64,000 bases of DNA, from NCBI GenBank assembly GCA_018697195.1, contig CM031858.1, positions 114,390,380 through 114,454,379 of the forward strand, given 5' to 3'. Position numbers and translations under genes: made by a program. The notes under the pieces are model-generated. The model saw nothing but the letters and a program-made list of their open reading frames with translations, made no database searches and was not told where the DNA came from. Of the stretch, positions 1-13,400 are shown one piece after another (within the stretch, counting starts at the first letter, position 1; the number at the start of each line of letters is the position of its first letter). The stretch comes from Certhia americana. Taxonomy: Eukaryota > Chordata > Aves > Passeriformes > Certhiidae.

Positions 1-3000
1 CCCTACCATCTTCATAAAACTCCCCACTTCCTGGAGGAAGCATAATCACACAGGTTTTAGTTCGTTGCTGTGAATGTAATGCTGGTCTTGTTATTTAACT
101 TCCTGGTTAACCTGGCCTTTCCTCAGAACTCTACTAGAGATTTTCATTTTGGAAACAGTTTGCTGATCATACAGCATGCATAGAAGGAGCAAGGAACTTT
201 AGGTCAGTGACATGTAGAAGTAAGAAACATTAGGTCAGCAGTGGATGTTTTTCTACTTTGATTTAAAGTGTCTTTAAGATGTTCAGAATTTTCCTTTATG
301 TTCCAGTGGGATAAGAATTTGGATTCATGATGGAGCAATGCTGATCAGCACATAACTCATAATGCTACAAGGGATGTGTTTTGAAGCATCAGCTGTTGTT
401 GTGCAGCTGGATGAAAGAGGCATCTAAAGATGTATTCTTCTTGTGTGACTTAGAAACTGGTCTCAGGTTGGTGTTGACACATCTGGAAAAAGGACTTTAA
501 ACATAAGTACATACAAACATATATATATGTATATATGTGTATGAAATAGGTGTAAGAGGAGGAAAATTGGGGAAATGGGGATAGAGCAGTGGATATAAAA
601 TTGTTAACAGCAAATTGGCTAGCAAAGAAAACTTGAAGGTGCTGATACAATGGCAATGGCACATTGCTCCCAGGATGGTGCTTGATGTGTTCAGTGGCTG
701 AATGTTGTCCCTAAGGAAAAAGGTGAAACATGGATACAGACCTGTCAAAAACCTGTGCAAGAAAAGATAAGAAGTGGAAACACCTGTGCAGGACTTGAAT
801 CATGTGAATTCATGACTGGAAATAGGGACTTGAATGTTGTATGCTACCAAGAAAGTGATCTGCTACCAAGTTGGTGATCTGCTTTTATTCTACTGAGTAT
901 TAATGATATGATAACTTGAAAGAGTGAGATATATGTGTTTTAAAAGTGCTTTTTAAGAAGGTCTGCAAAGGTGGTTTACTGGGCTGCTGGAGTAGTGTTG
1001 TTAAAAGGGAAGTGTTAGCATTCCAAAAATCTGTGAAAATGTTATCCATTGTGGGGGATTTAAACTGCTTAAATGAATACTGGAGGGCAGAACTTATTAG
1101 TAAACCATCATGAACGTTTTCATGTGGTAGCTAACAGTCTTCATCAAGTAGCTAATGTATTAGGATATATCACAGTGTTCTGTTTTTGATGGGGATATTA
1201 GAACTTTTAGAATTTAGCAGTAAGGAATGAGGATGCTATGGAAGACTGATAGCACTGAATAAACTTCAACAGCATCATCACAGATAACTTCCTTTTAAGT
1301 TTCTTGAAGAAATAAAGTTGCTAAGTGGTTTTTTTTCAGTTTTGTTTTGTTTTCCCCAAAAGAGCATAATTTCCTAACTGGGACAATTGGTTAGTAAGAG
1401 AAATTTGTTCCTTCAAATATATAAAGAAATCCTAAATTTCTTTGAAACTGATAATGCTAACACTACAGGGAAACTGAACATCAAAAAAAAGAGAAAAATT
1501 GTAGAGTGTAGCTCTTAAACGAAGTGTGTGCTTGCAGCACTATTAGGAATCTGCAAATAATGGCTTGCCACCTCACCTCCTTTCCTTCCCAGCTGTTTAA
1601 ACAGCACTAAGGCTCAGAGGTCAAGAGGTTTGGAGATAAAGTGAGACTTTCCAAAGCCAGGCTGATCTGGCCTTTACAGAAAAAAAACCCAAAAAACCAA
1701 ACAAATAGCAAAACACTTTTCAGCTATGTAATAAGGACAGAAAAAGGAAGACAGCTGCTATTTTATGAGAAGGGATATTAAAGATAATCTAGGTAAACTT
1801 GAAGATTTCCCTAATTTTTCTGTAAAGACAATCCTATTATCATAGTGGTAAAGGGAAGACAGATAATGTTTATGATGGTCGCAAAACAGAAATAACCATA
1901 ACTGCAGTGAAAGCAGCAGTAAATAAGATTTTCTTTGAAAAATCAAAGAGAATTAATAATTCCAGTTCCAGAATACTGAGAGAACTGGTGAATTGAATCT
2001 GTGTTTTAAATCTGTTAATACAAATGTGGTGCGATAAGACTGGAGAACAGCTACATATTTAGGAAGCTGAGAAATAAAATTATTCATCAACTATTCATTT
2101 ATGAGCAAGCGGTACTGTAAGTGTCCTTTCCTTGAAAAATTTTATAAAAGCATACAGTTAAAGTACAAGGGAGGAAGAAATAAACTGTATCAGGTTTTAA
2201 TAAAGATTGGCACTGCCAGACTGACCAGGGAACTTTCCCAGTACTTTACTAAATTTTATAGGGAAAGGCAGTGTGCTGGATGTTTTCTGTTTGGCAAGGA
2301 AAATTTTGTGATACATCCTGGAAGTTTTCAGTAGAGCTGGACAAGAAGGGAACTAGCAAGAGACTGTAGAGTATGAAAGGAACTAATTCACTGGCAGGTG
2401 TGTTTAAGTACAACCAGCTTAATTATGAGGGGCACTGTGTGGCCACAGCCATGGCTTCACTGAATGACCCAAAGCTCATGGCACACTGAGAGCTGACATC
2501 CCTGTTGTTAGCCTCTTTCTTCTCATCGTCTCATCCAGGATATATATGTTTAAATCACTGTATTACCATTCTCCCAGAATTTCCAAACTATATCTCTTTT
2601 TATTTTCAAAATTCTGAATTTTATATCAGATAGAAGTTTGCATTTCACAGCCTAGCCTGAGCATATTGGGATTTTGTTTATTTTCCAGGCATGATCTGAA
2701 CAGATAAAAAAATTGCTGGTAGAAATACAGTCAAAACTAATTGAGTCTTTCTACAGTTCAATTTTGCTCCACAGAGATGTATTGTCACATGCTATGAAAT
2801 CAGGGGGTTTAAAAACTTCAGAGTCAATGATTTAAACATCTTCTTAAATAGGATTCCAGCTTGTATATTTTGGCATACCCCAAGACCACAGTTAAACTGG
2901 AGCTTTCCATATGTTGTGGCATGCCAGAAAATCTTGCTTAAACTTCGCTATGGCAGTATATCTGCAGGACCAAGTTTTTTCAACAGGTACAGTACTCAGG

Positions 3001-4288
3001 TTAGATAACTAGTCTTGGTGAGAGTTTACTGGCTGCTCATCACCTGGGAGCATTTAGTTGTGTAGTTCTCTCTGCAAAGTGATGGAAGAAACTGCTGTCA
3101 CTGAAGATTAAGTAACTTTTTGTCATTTAGATCCAATGTGTACGGATAAACTACTCCAAACATAAGCTAGCCTGGGTGTTTTACTTGACAGTGTGCCTCG
3201 TACTTTGAAAGACTGCCTGCTTGGTGTTTGGGGATACTTTCATCAGTTCCTGAAAAATGAGGTGCTTGTGTGTTTTGTGTGTGTAGAATTTTGTAGTATC
3301 CTCAAATTAAAATGTGGAAATAATGTCATGTTACTGTGGAAATGTCTTTATTTTAATTTTAATACTTTGAAACATTCTTACCTGTTGCTACAGAGTAAGC
3401 ACAACAATGAGACCAAATGAGGAAAAGAATTGTGTTTCAACACTGGACCAGAATATATACCAGAATATATATTTCTTGTCTACAATTGTAATGACACAGG
3501 TATATGTCAAATAGTGTTGAAGCACTTTCTTTACACTGTGTTCAGTAGTGTTTGTTGACTGGTTCATACTTGAGTTTTTTTAACCTCAGATGTGGCTGTG
3601 TCTCCTTTCCCTTGTGTTATGTAAACCTAGGTGCTAGATGGTTCAGAAACTGAGTAAATCTGAAAAAGATGCTTATGTCTGAGCCTAGAATACCTTCTCT
3701 CTTTTGCAGAGTGCCACAGTCCTAACTAGTTAGGTAGTTCTTTGCTGAGTGTCAGACCAGTTTAAAGTACAAAAGGTGAGTGGGCACATTACCCTGCATG
3801 CCAGTCTGCAGGCAGAGACACTCCTGTTTTAGGCTCCACAGGAAGTCCCCATAGGCTTAATAATGTGTCTGACTCCTTTAACCAGCCTCCTGACTCCAGT
3901 TCAGAAATTCACAAAGCATGTAGTATCTTAGTCAACCTAGGGGAAAAGAAAATAAAATATAAAATCAGGCCATTAAGTTGTATAGTAAGGTTGCTAATAA
4001 TAGTTGCAAAAGGGATTACTCAATCACCGAGAGCAGCAGAGCAATGGAACTTTTTTTTCCCAAGGAGTTGGTATTTTTGTTTGGTGAGTAATGCTTCAGC
4101 AGCCCTCACAGTGAAGATATGTATACAGAGCTCTAGTCCTGCAAGCACCTGCCACCTGTGCTGAGCAGACATGCAACCAGATGAAGAAGCTGGCCTGTGC
4201 TTACTAAACTCAGACAAATTCAGTCGTATGAGTGATACAGAGAAATAGATAACTAAATAAATCAAGTATTAATTGTGTATAATGTGAC
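1..4288. other. Unique AT-rich non-coding DNA
   Basis: I see no exon, RNA gene or recognisable transposon in this stretch. Open frames are short and low-complexity. The 77-codon frame at 2101-2334 and the 99-codon frame at 3865-4164 have no recognisable domain, and no convincing splice context was seen. A short A-rich run lies at 1680-1706. The composition fits intergenic or intronic vertebrate DNA. Confidence 0.7.
511..546. repeat. AT/TG-rich microsatellite
   Basis: This is a short, imperfect alternating tract of ATATAT and GTATATGTG units, read directly from the sequence. It is interrupted and no longer than about 35 bases, so it is a minor simple repeat. Confidence 0.7.
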
Positions 4289-4318
4289 AAAAAAAAAAAA
4301 AGTTGGGTTCTACATTGC

Positions 4319-4378
4319 TTCTTTTTTTGGTTTTTTTTTTCGTTTTTTTTTTTGTTTTTTTTTTTGTGGGTGTTGGGG

Positions 4379-4410
<32 letters not shown>

Positions 4411-4420
4411 GTTTTTTTAA
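4319..4420. repeat. T-rich / (TTTG)n low-complexity tract
   Basis: This is a run of poly-T blocks separated by single G or C bases, followed by TTTG and TTTTG repeats. A 13-base poly-A run lies just upstream at about 4290. The opposed A-rich and T-rich tracts could be remnants of retroposon tails, but no element body is recognisable between them, so I call only low complexity. Confidence 0.85.
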
Positions 4421-6638
4421 AGTAAGGTAGCTATCATTCATTCAGATACAACAAAATATTGTTGGACCAAAAGACTTGGACTCATGAGTAGACATGAGGT
4501 ACCTTGGATGGCAGATTAGTTTGCCCTGCTAGACCATCCAGACTTGTACATTCTGCTGATATTCTGTATTTATATACTTCTTGATCTTAAAAACTAACTT
4601 AAAAACTTTTAGAAGTCAACAAAACTTATTCCAGTTCTGCTTTTTACTAGTGAAATTTTTGCTGAAAAACAGGACACATTTCAATAGCGAGATTAGCTAG
4701 ACTGTGAAATATTACCCCTCAGGGAAGTCGTAGGAGACCAGTTGCACGGATCATTTAAATGCAATTAGAAAAACCAGCAGAGGATGGAGCCAGGCAATTC
4801 CCCCTCCCCACCCTCCTTTGCTTCCTCACCAAATAAGTTTGAAAAATGTCATTTGGGAAAATAATAATGGAGTCAGGTTGAATTTAGCAAGTAGTTTTGG
4901 CTGAAAAGGGACAAATTTGGAGATCTTTTATTCCAATAATTTTGTGAAAATGCCTGCACATTAGGGAGGAAAGTTTCGTGCTTAAAATGCAACTTGTCAT
5001 TTCAAAATTTACTGCATTCACTTATGAATTGGGTAATACTTGTTCCAGGTTGATGCAAGAGTACATAATTATATTTTTCTTTTCCTGCTTCTTTCCTTCC
5101 CCAGCATGAGATTTAAATTAAGGGGTTTTTTTGGTACTTTTTTTGGTCATCTCATTCAAACAAAGAATCTGTTATTTGCACTGTTCTAGAAAGTATAATG
5201 AGAAGTCAGTTTCAGGCTGATAGAAGGACATACTTTAGGTCTTTTCCTGGGAGATCTCTTTTGTTTAGAGCCTGTGATTTATAGGTTAAGTTGGCTGTCT
5301 CATCTTAAGTAATGCCTGTAGTAGCTTTCAAGTTTGATTTTTCTGAAAATCTGGTGATATGTATCAACAGCTTCAGTTTCAGTATGAGGGACATTTTTGC
5401 ATTCCCTCTCAGAGTTAAGGTTTAAATATCTTAAAGCTAAAACTGTTCTAAATAGAAGTAAAGACCCAGAGGGTTTTTGGTGGTTCTTAAGTCTTAGACT
5501 GCCTTTCTGAACAGGGAAGAATTTTACCCACTGAGCCCTGGAAGGTTTTCTCCCATGCATCTTCCATTGTATGGATGTCAAATTCTCTGACAGACGGGGA
5601 AAAATTGAAACCAGTGAGGCTTCATAAACATAAGGATTTTGGGAGCTACTGGGACTAACACTGCAATCTATTGCAAAGCAGCAGATGTATAATTTGATAT
5701 ACATAACTTCATTAATCATATTTCTTTCTTAAATGGTGATTAAAAAGAAGTGCTTAGAAATGAAAGTTGTCTACAAAAGCTTGGGTTTGTCTCATTACTT
5801 CAGAAAGGTGGTGGTTTCCCCCCTCTGTTGCTGTCTATTGTTAATTAGGGAAGTAGAGATGGATGTGTAGAATTAGGTTGCACATAATCTCATCTGAATA
5901 TTTAATCATAAATGATTAAGATGAAGATTTATAGCACAGATTTTGACATGCTGGCTGATAAAACAAGGTTAATAGAGCTATATTCTCCCCAGTTATAGAT
6001 TGTCTGGGAAACCAGGCAAGACAATAGCGTCTACAGACATTAAACAGAAACTGGATTTCCAAGAATGTTCTTTCCCTACTTTATTTTTAGAAAAAAGTTT
6101 GCTGATTGTCTGAAATAATACTAAAAGTTCCACAAAAGAAAATTTAAACAGAAAAAAAGACAAAATTGAAAGGAAAATTATTTCCTAATGAAACGTACAG
6201 CTGTGGATTCTAATAAAAAGATAATAATTGATCTGTTTTGTTTGAAAACTTTAGATGTTATTTATGGAGTAATCTGCTATTGCAATGCAGTATGACCAAG
6301 GTTATTTTCCCTATCCTGTTTAGTTGTACTGTTTTGGATTGAAGATTACTGAGTTGGATGTTCCACTTGCTCTTTAGAGTGTAAGACCATTGATGTCTCC
6401 AGGATCACATGAGTTGGGTATGGTTGCACGCGTTTGCTGTACAAATAACTGAAAAGTTATTGGGAAGTGCAGCAGTTATTATTAGTACATTATGCATACA
6501 ATATATTCTCTTGTAATCTCCCTAACAAGAAAGAATAATTGATTGATTATAACACTGCTCTGGAGGACCTGAACTATCATTAGATAATACTTGATCTGCT
6601 GGAGGAAGAACTGAGATAAATAAAAAATATGCCACCAA
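4421..6638. other. Unique non-coding DNA
   Basis: No gene is recognisable here. The longest frame is a 139-codon minus-strand ORF at 5300-5719. It has mixed composition, no domain that I know, no signal peptide and no obvious splice sites at sensible places. I treat it as chance, while noting it is one of the longest open frames in the window. Confidence 0.65.
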
Positions 6639-6664
6639 TAAAAAAAAAAAAAAAAAAAAAAAAA
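6639..6664. repeat. Poly-A tract
   Basis: About 25 uninterrupted A residues follow a short AATAAA-containing stretch (about 6618-6640). This could be the tail of a plus-strand processed retrocopy. The upstream 150 bases do not resemble a known gene or SINE, and I found no flanking target-site duplication. The safe call is a homopolymer. Confidence 0.8.
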
Positions 6665-9600
6665 GGCAGCTATCATGGAAATTGAACATCAAAATTCAAT
6701 CTGAAATCCAGTTTATACACTATTTCTCCAGAAATTTTCTCTCAGAACATTGTGGACATCTTACTCTAAACTACACATTTATGACTAAAAAAGGGGAAAT
6801 AAAAGGCATTTAGAAATATCTCAGCACTAATAGAGCTGGTCAGCTCGTTCTGGGTCACCATAGCCCTGCCAGTGATCTAGAATTTAAGTGTTTCACACAT
6901 CTGTTGTGAGGATGCAGTGAGACAGAGAGTCTGCAAGGTTGCCAGTGGATATTTCTGGGTTCAGAACCTCTGAAATCATGAGCTCAGGTGTTGTTTCAGG
7001 TTCTGTGGTAGACTTTGTGCAGGTGTAGCACCTGCCACTGATCACCCTGTCATTGTCTCAGAGAGGGGCTTAGGACAGGGTACTTGGCCAAAGTGTATTA
7101 CCTCTCACATCAAAGAGAATTTTACCAGGGCCTTAAAAATAAGAGCTGGGAGATTGACATTTTTGAAAATGTGTGGTATGGGAATTCACAAAGACTGAAT
7201 TTATCCTAGGAAACCTAATCTTGCATTCAGCTTGGAGGAGGGAGTCTCCCCCACGAGGGGAGTTGATGGCAGAAGACTGGTTGTAGCTGCTTGGTGCTTT
7301 GAATTATTGCCCTGGAAGAGCCCATCTCCTCTGCTGCCCGTAGGAGGAACCTAGGGAGCATGGGAAAAGTCAGACACTGTAAATATCTACCCAAGTGGCT
7401 TCCCCTGCTGTCTTCCTTACTTCTGTATTTCTAGCCCTGGGCTGTTGTTGCTGTCCCTTTCTTGCATTTCCTGACATTCCCCCTGCCTACCCCTATAATT
7501 CTTGTTCCCTGTTACCAAATTAAAGGTGGGAGTGTTACTTTTTCTGTTCACAAATGCCTTCTGTGTAACATCGATCCAACTCTGGTGGTCGTATCCTGTG
7601 ATATTTATCATGTAATTTGTGTGGAATAGAAAGATAATTGTTCTGTGCCATAGATAGCTGTCCTTTTTCATTTTGTAGTATGTGGAGAGGATTTTTTTAC
7701 CAGACTTCAAAACTTATAGCAGTAAATGAGCTGTTTAAGCCTTTTTGTAAAAGCCATTGTTCTCTCTCTGTAAAGTCAAAAGAATTGACATATCTCATTA
7801 GTCTGTTAAGCAGTACAAAGATAAATGCTTTATATATAAGAATGAATACAGATGATGATACCAGTTATGTGGTAGGCTTCATAAATGTAAACTATAGTGT
7901 CTATAAAGAGCTTTTACTTATAAATTCTCATGATATTTTTATTAATTTCTTTTATTTTCATAGTTAATTATTTTTTCTAAGTAGATGAATACTAATATTA
8001 AGTGGTCACAGATGAAAACTATCTACAATAAAACATAAATATTGTCTTTTCTTTGTTAAGCAAAAACATGTTTAACTCCAGTTTTGTTTCCTTCTTAAGC
8101 AGTTGGAGATTTTGATATAATAGGGGGTTTAATGACCTTGTAAACAAGATATGAGATGTCTGAATTCTCATAGGCAAGTTGTGAGTTGTGATCACTGTTC
8201 CTTACTGTCTGCAAATTAATTATGAAGGTAAGCCATGCTAAAATATTTGAGGTTTCTTTCTGTATTTTGTTCAGCTGGATGGTTATTTTCTCATGCAAAA
8301 TGAAGTTTGATACACCAACAAAATCTTAGTATTTTTTTCTCAAGTATATATAAACGTATGTAAAGCAGAAAATGTGTTGTCAGGTCCCAGTTAATTTGAA
8401 ATTCAGCCTTTCTCAGCAAATTTTGCTCCCTTATGTGTTTGTTTCATTTACCTTCCAAGTCTAGTCTGGGATATTGTTTCTATGGATAATTAAACTAAGT
8501 AGCCCCATTTGAAAGCCTGCTGAGCAGGGCTGGACCTTTAACCTGTAAATTTTGTCAGGCAGAGACCATAACTGAAGTGCTTATATAACTTGTATCTCAG
8601 CAATGATGGATAATACGCCTGGAACCAGAAAATAACAGCAGAAGCTAATGAGGGGATTTCCCATCAATTAACACAATCAAGTAGGGTATCTGAGCTCCTG
8701 ATGATAGAGATGCCTGCTTTTTTCAGTCAGAATATTTTTTTGCATGGGAATTGTGAGATGTCAGGTGAAGGGACAGCACATCCTAATGATTGGTTGCTTT
8801 ACCCAGTGTATCAACAGGTCTAATAAAAGATATTTCCCATTCCTACAAGACTTTGTGCCTTTTTTCCTGAAGCCTCCATCATGCCTCAAGCAGCACTACC
8901 AAAAGACAGCCTGAGAGAGATTTGTGTTGTGTGCTTGGGAGTTAGTTAACAGCACTGAACTGACAGCACTGACCTGGGACAGAACCCAGGGGGGAAGGTA
9001 CTGTAGATAGGCAGAGGTGAATTGTCATTTAAGGTGTGGTCCCTGTAGCAGTCCTTCTTAGGCAATCCCTGAAGGGCAGGTGTAAATAATTCAGATGAGA
9101 GATGCTCTTTTGTATTCACAGTGCTACATTCATAAAGGAAAAGTAAACATTTTTTTTTTTTCTTTCTGGTGATTTCACAAAACTGCAGACAAGCGACAGC
9201 ATGATTTAGTAATAAATAAATAAATGGTTCATCTGTGTTGCCAATGTTAAAAGAGCAGATGTGAAAGCTTTTCCTAAAAGAACTTTCTATTCATATGCTG
9301 AAGTCAGGAAGAGCATAATTAGAAGTTAACTAAAAATAAGAGCCAATTTGCTTATTGACAGCTGTCAGCAAGTATCTGTACAGCAAAAAACACTTGACCC
9401 CAACATGTACTTCTAAAATTGTTAGCTTCTAAATTTGCTCAGATGGGTCATGGTGTTGTTGGTTCTTTTGCTGCTAAGAAGTGACACTAACGATTGCAAT
9501 TCCATTTTGAAGCAATTTTTGTTGCAGTACTTAGAAACTTAAAATCTTTACTGGTACTATTGGCAGGAAAATTACTTTTTCAAAGCCATTCTACTAAATG

Positions 9601-10019
9601 GAGTCAAATTTCCTAATAGCTTTTGATTAACATAGTCTTTTAAAAAATTTCTCAATTCTTTAAATATTTTCTGCAAGTGCTTAATTGCATTACTTCAACT
9701 TGAATGCTGTCAGTGCAAAATTTCTCTTCAAGGGACACTTGAATTCTGACAAGAGGCAACACCCCTTCTGTTCTAGACAGTGAGGTAAATAATAGGTTTC
9801 TTTTCTTTTTTGAGAGATAGTTCTGCCTAGGAAACAAAAGCCCCATATGCATCTCTATTCCTGCGAGCACACACAGACCTTCCCTTCTGCACACTAGTTG
9901 GTTGTCATAAGAGAGAGCAAAAAACCATAAGGATTAATGCACAGACCTACATATGATAATATTTACCATGTTCAGATCCATTGTTTCTCACTATTTTTAC
10001 AGCCCTCTTTCTGGTGCTG
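6665..10019. other. Unique non-coding DNA
   Basis: This stretch is unique AT-rich sequence with a moderately GC-richer patch around 6830-7470. I recognise no transposon, RNA gene or coding exon. The frames at 7417-7710 (minus) and 7638-7967 (plus) have no family resemblance and overlap at their ends. Confidence 0.65.
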
Positions 10020-10460
10020 TGTGGTGGTTTGAATTTCAGACAGTTACAAATGTTGTGCCTTTATACTTGGACAATTCCAATTTCCACCAGCGATATCTTG
10101 AAGCCTAACAGCAGTTTTCCAGCAGTAATAGCTGAGAAGACAAGAGTTGCTTACTAACTGTGTATCATTTCACTTGATGGAAATGAAGAAGACTCCATAT
10201 GAGCCCCACTGACCCTGCCTGGTGTCTATGAGGAGGCATGGTATGCACACCTGTGGGCCCAGAATGTTGCGCATCATGGCTCTTGGGACCATCAAGCTGC
10301 ACACCACCACACACAGTCCCTCCTCCTGCTGCTTTGCTGTAAACCCTCATTGGAGCCTGCCTTGGAGGAGAAATAAACTATTTGGAAAATCATCTCTGCT
10401 GGTGCTGGAGAGCCTGTGGGGCCTGCGTGTTTGTGAGGCTCACTAAACCCCCCTGTAACA
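10020..10460 (+). mobile_element. Possible solo LTR (LTR-like block)
   Basis: The block starts with TGTGGTGGTTTG, a start seen in avian endogenous-retrovirus LTRs, and ends in TGTAACA, giving TG...CA termini about 441 bp apart. An AATAAA lies at 10372-10377, about 85 bp before the proposed 3' end, as expected for an LTR R/U5 arrangement. The second half is clearly GC-richer than its surroundings. I could not find a matching 4-6 bp target-site duplication, and the interior does not match an LTR family I can name, so the ends may be wrong or the block may not be an LTR. Confidence 0.35.
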
Positions 10461-13400
10461 AAAGCTTTTCAGAGCATTTACTCTCAGCCAGAGAGATCAA
10501 TTGTCTCAGCCTGTGATGGCAGCACGGTGCTGTTCCTGGTGAGCTCTGCCACAGAAGCAGGTGGGCAGCATGGACCTCCAACAGTACAGTGAAAAATGAC
10601 AAGGCAAAAAGCATAGCAGGTGAAGTAAACAGTTAAAAATGGAGCCAAGAAAAAATCAGTTAAATCTTATCTAGGTCTGTGATATGGATTTCCATCAATG
10701 CCAATAATAAACAGATCAACTTCATCTGAATTTAATTCCAGGAGGCTTTAAATATAAAGTTTCAATGAAAATATTTATCAAATGACTTCTTTGATTTTAA
10801 CTCATTAACACTTTATAAATGACAGAAATCAAATGAGGGTAGCTTTCTCTTATGAATTTTAATTGTATCACTGCTCCATAGTTTGTTTTTATATTATGAG
10901 AATCCTGGCCCAAGTCCAGCATCACAGCTACCGTGTACTGGAACCTTCCAAAAAGGTAATCCAAATTAAATAGAAGTGTGAATCCACAGTGGATTAATTA
11001 AATGACATTAAACTCTCATGTGGATACTATGAATCAGAATTAAAAGTGTCTTGATTCAATTTAACTTAATTTCCAGAGAAAATGAGTTAATTAAGTGTGC
11101 TGCAATTTTGAATGAAAGTGTCTACACAGACATTTAATATGTTTTGACTAATCCACTTTAAAATCTAATTCAGTTAACTTTCCTGAGTGACCCTTGCACT
11201 GGCAAACCTTTGGTAACTTGATAAGAAGTCAAAGAAATGCTAATGCCCAAAAAGATAAAGACTGTTATTGCAACCAGTAGTTGAGACTTGATTTTTGTAT
11301 TGGAATTTTTGTGCAATCAAGAAGCAGCTTTATTTCTTTGGTCAGAAATTGTTCTTTGTTAATATGATCCATTCTGTCAAAGAAAAGCAAAATAGTTGTG
11401 CAGCTCCAGAAGTGAAGTACACATGATGGTATTGTTGGTTTTACCAGGAGGTTGCCATATATGACTTGTTTTTGAGTATCAGAGCAGGGAGATACCAAGT
11501 ATTTCTGGTATTACAAGAAGAGAGTAACAGGATTTCTCAAATTGTGAGAAGGATAGAGAAGTTCAGTTAACATTTTTTTATTTTGGAAAGAAATAATAGA
11601 CCACCATGGACCTAATCCAGTCCTGATAATAAGATGGAAGGGAGTCATTGAGATGAGGATGTCAAGAGGAGAATACTACCATGACATAAAGAAGAAGCAA
11701 ATTATTCAGTAGCTTTCCATGATTTAATCATGTGAGTTAGGAGGAGTTACAGTACTGCCAGTTAGTACTGAGAATGTGGCTTGATATCTGCACAACAATG
11801 AAGAAGGGAATAAGGAAGGGGAGGAGCACAGGTCCTTCAATGGTGCAGATTCCTGTGGCAATGTCCCTTCTTAGCCTGGGCCATAGGTCTCCCGAATGAA
11901 CTATGAAGCATTAACTGGATGTGACAAGGCTGAAGTTGGGGTGGAAGAGATGAAGAATGACAAACCTCAGTAAGCCATGCCCATAAGGGCCTCTCTGAGC
12001 CGCTGTGTTCATCTGTCCCATTTTTCCTGGCACTGCTGTGGTGCTCTGGACTTGTTGGCTATCTCAGCTACAGGCATGGAGAGGGTGGTGTTGCCTCTTC
12101 CTTCAGCTGAATATAAAGGACATGTAAGGAGAATTCAGTTTGGTGCCATATGAGACCCAATTACTATCAAGCAAAGAGCAGAAAGGCATGTTCACAATTG
12201 GGATAAGATAGGAAAAATATCAGGAAAGAGGGATAAGGACTCAGGTGCTGTCTTGCAGAAGTAGTGCTTGCTCCACTGATGCAGAGACTAGCATATTTAT
12301 CTTGGTCAGCTTTTTTTCTTGATTGATGTTTTATCATAATTTTTGTGGTAAGTAATTTGTGGACTCCTGGAGACTTCAGGACTTGGTGCTTTGTAATGGT
12401 AATGTGATACAAAGAAGCTACAGAGCTGAGAAAATAACAAATGCATGCTTTAATTGTACTTTGAATCTTTGTTCTTATTACCCACTTTTGTTATCCTCTG
12501 TCCATTGCAAGAGCCTTTAAGACCAACTATCATCCTCCAAGCACTTACAGAAATTACAGCAGCTATTGCTAGTAAAACGGAGAAACAGGTGCATAAGAAA
12601 ATGAGATTTTGAATGCCTGCTTTAATTTTACTGCAAGAATAAGCTCTGGGAACAAAGCTCTGATTGGAAAAGTGCAGAGAATCAAAAACAAGTTGCAAGA
12701 GTGTCTTCTCTACATCTTTTAATTATGAGGAAATTTTGCCACATTTTCATTCTGTATTATTATCAGAGCACAATTTTCATGCCTTTCATATTCTAAAAAC
12801 TCCAGAGTGACACACACATTTATTTCTAGTATTAAATTGTGCTGCTAAAGCATATTCTGTTTGGCATGATGTCCTTTCAGTTTAATTTTCTGCAAAAATC
12901 CGTTTCATCTTTTCAGAATATAAATGGCATACCATTGACCCTTCAACTTCCTGCTATTCCCTCCTGTCTTCAGTACTCAGATGACTAAGTTGGGAACGTG
13001 TTCAAGTGGTGGCATCTGGCTCTTTGGGGAGCTCTGTGAGCAATTACATTGGCAGCTTTACAGATGGCTCTTCATGCATTGTGGGGTGAATCTGAGCTTT
13101 TATCTTTTAGATATCTGTGATTTGGAAGAACTTGCATGCTGGTAAATAACCACACTCTTCCCTTCTTGAGTTTTTGTTCAAGACTAAACTAAATGCAGCT
13201 GCATTAAAACTCATTGTTTTATGAACCAGACACAAATGATAAAACATACAAGTGTTCAGCTACAAAGTTGGTTTTAAAGGCTTGGGTACATGAATATCAT
13301 CCTCCTTGAAGACTCTGTTCTTTGTCCTCCATTAAACAGACATTGTCTTGGTAGCCAAGTATTTCCCAACTAGAAATTTAAGTGCTAATCCTTCAAAGAG

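Noticed and set aside
5300..5719. 139-codon minus-strand open frame
   Set aside because: It has no recognisable domain, signal peptide or splice context, and its length is within chance expectation for 64 kb of AT-rich DNA searched in six frames.
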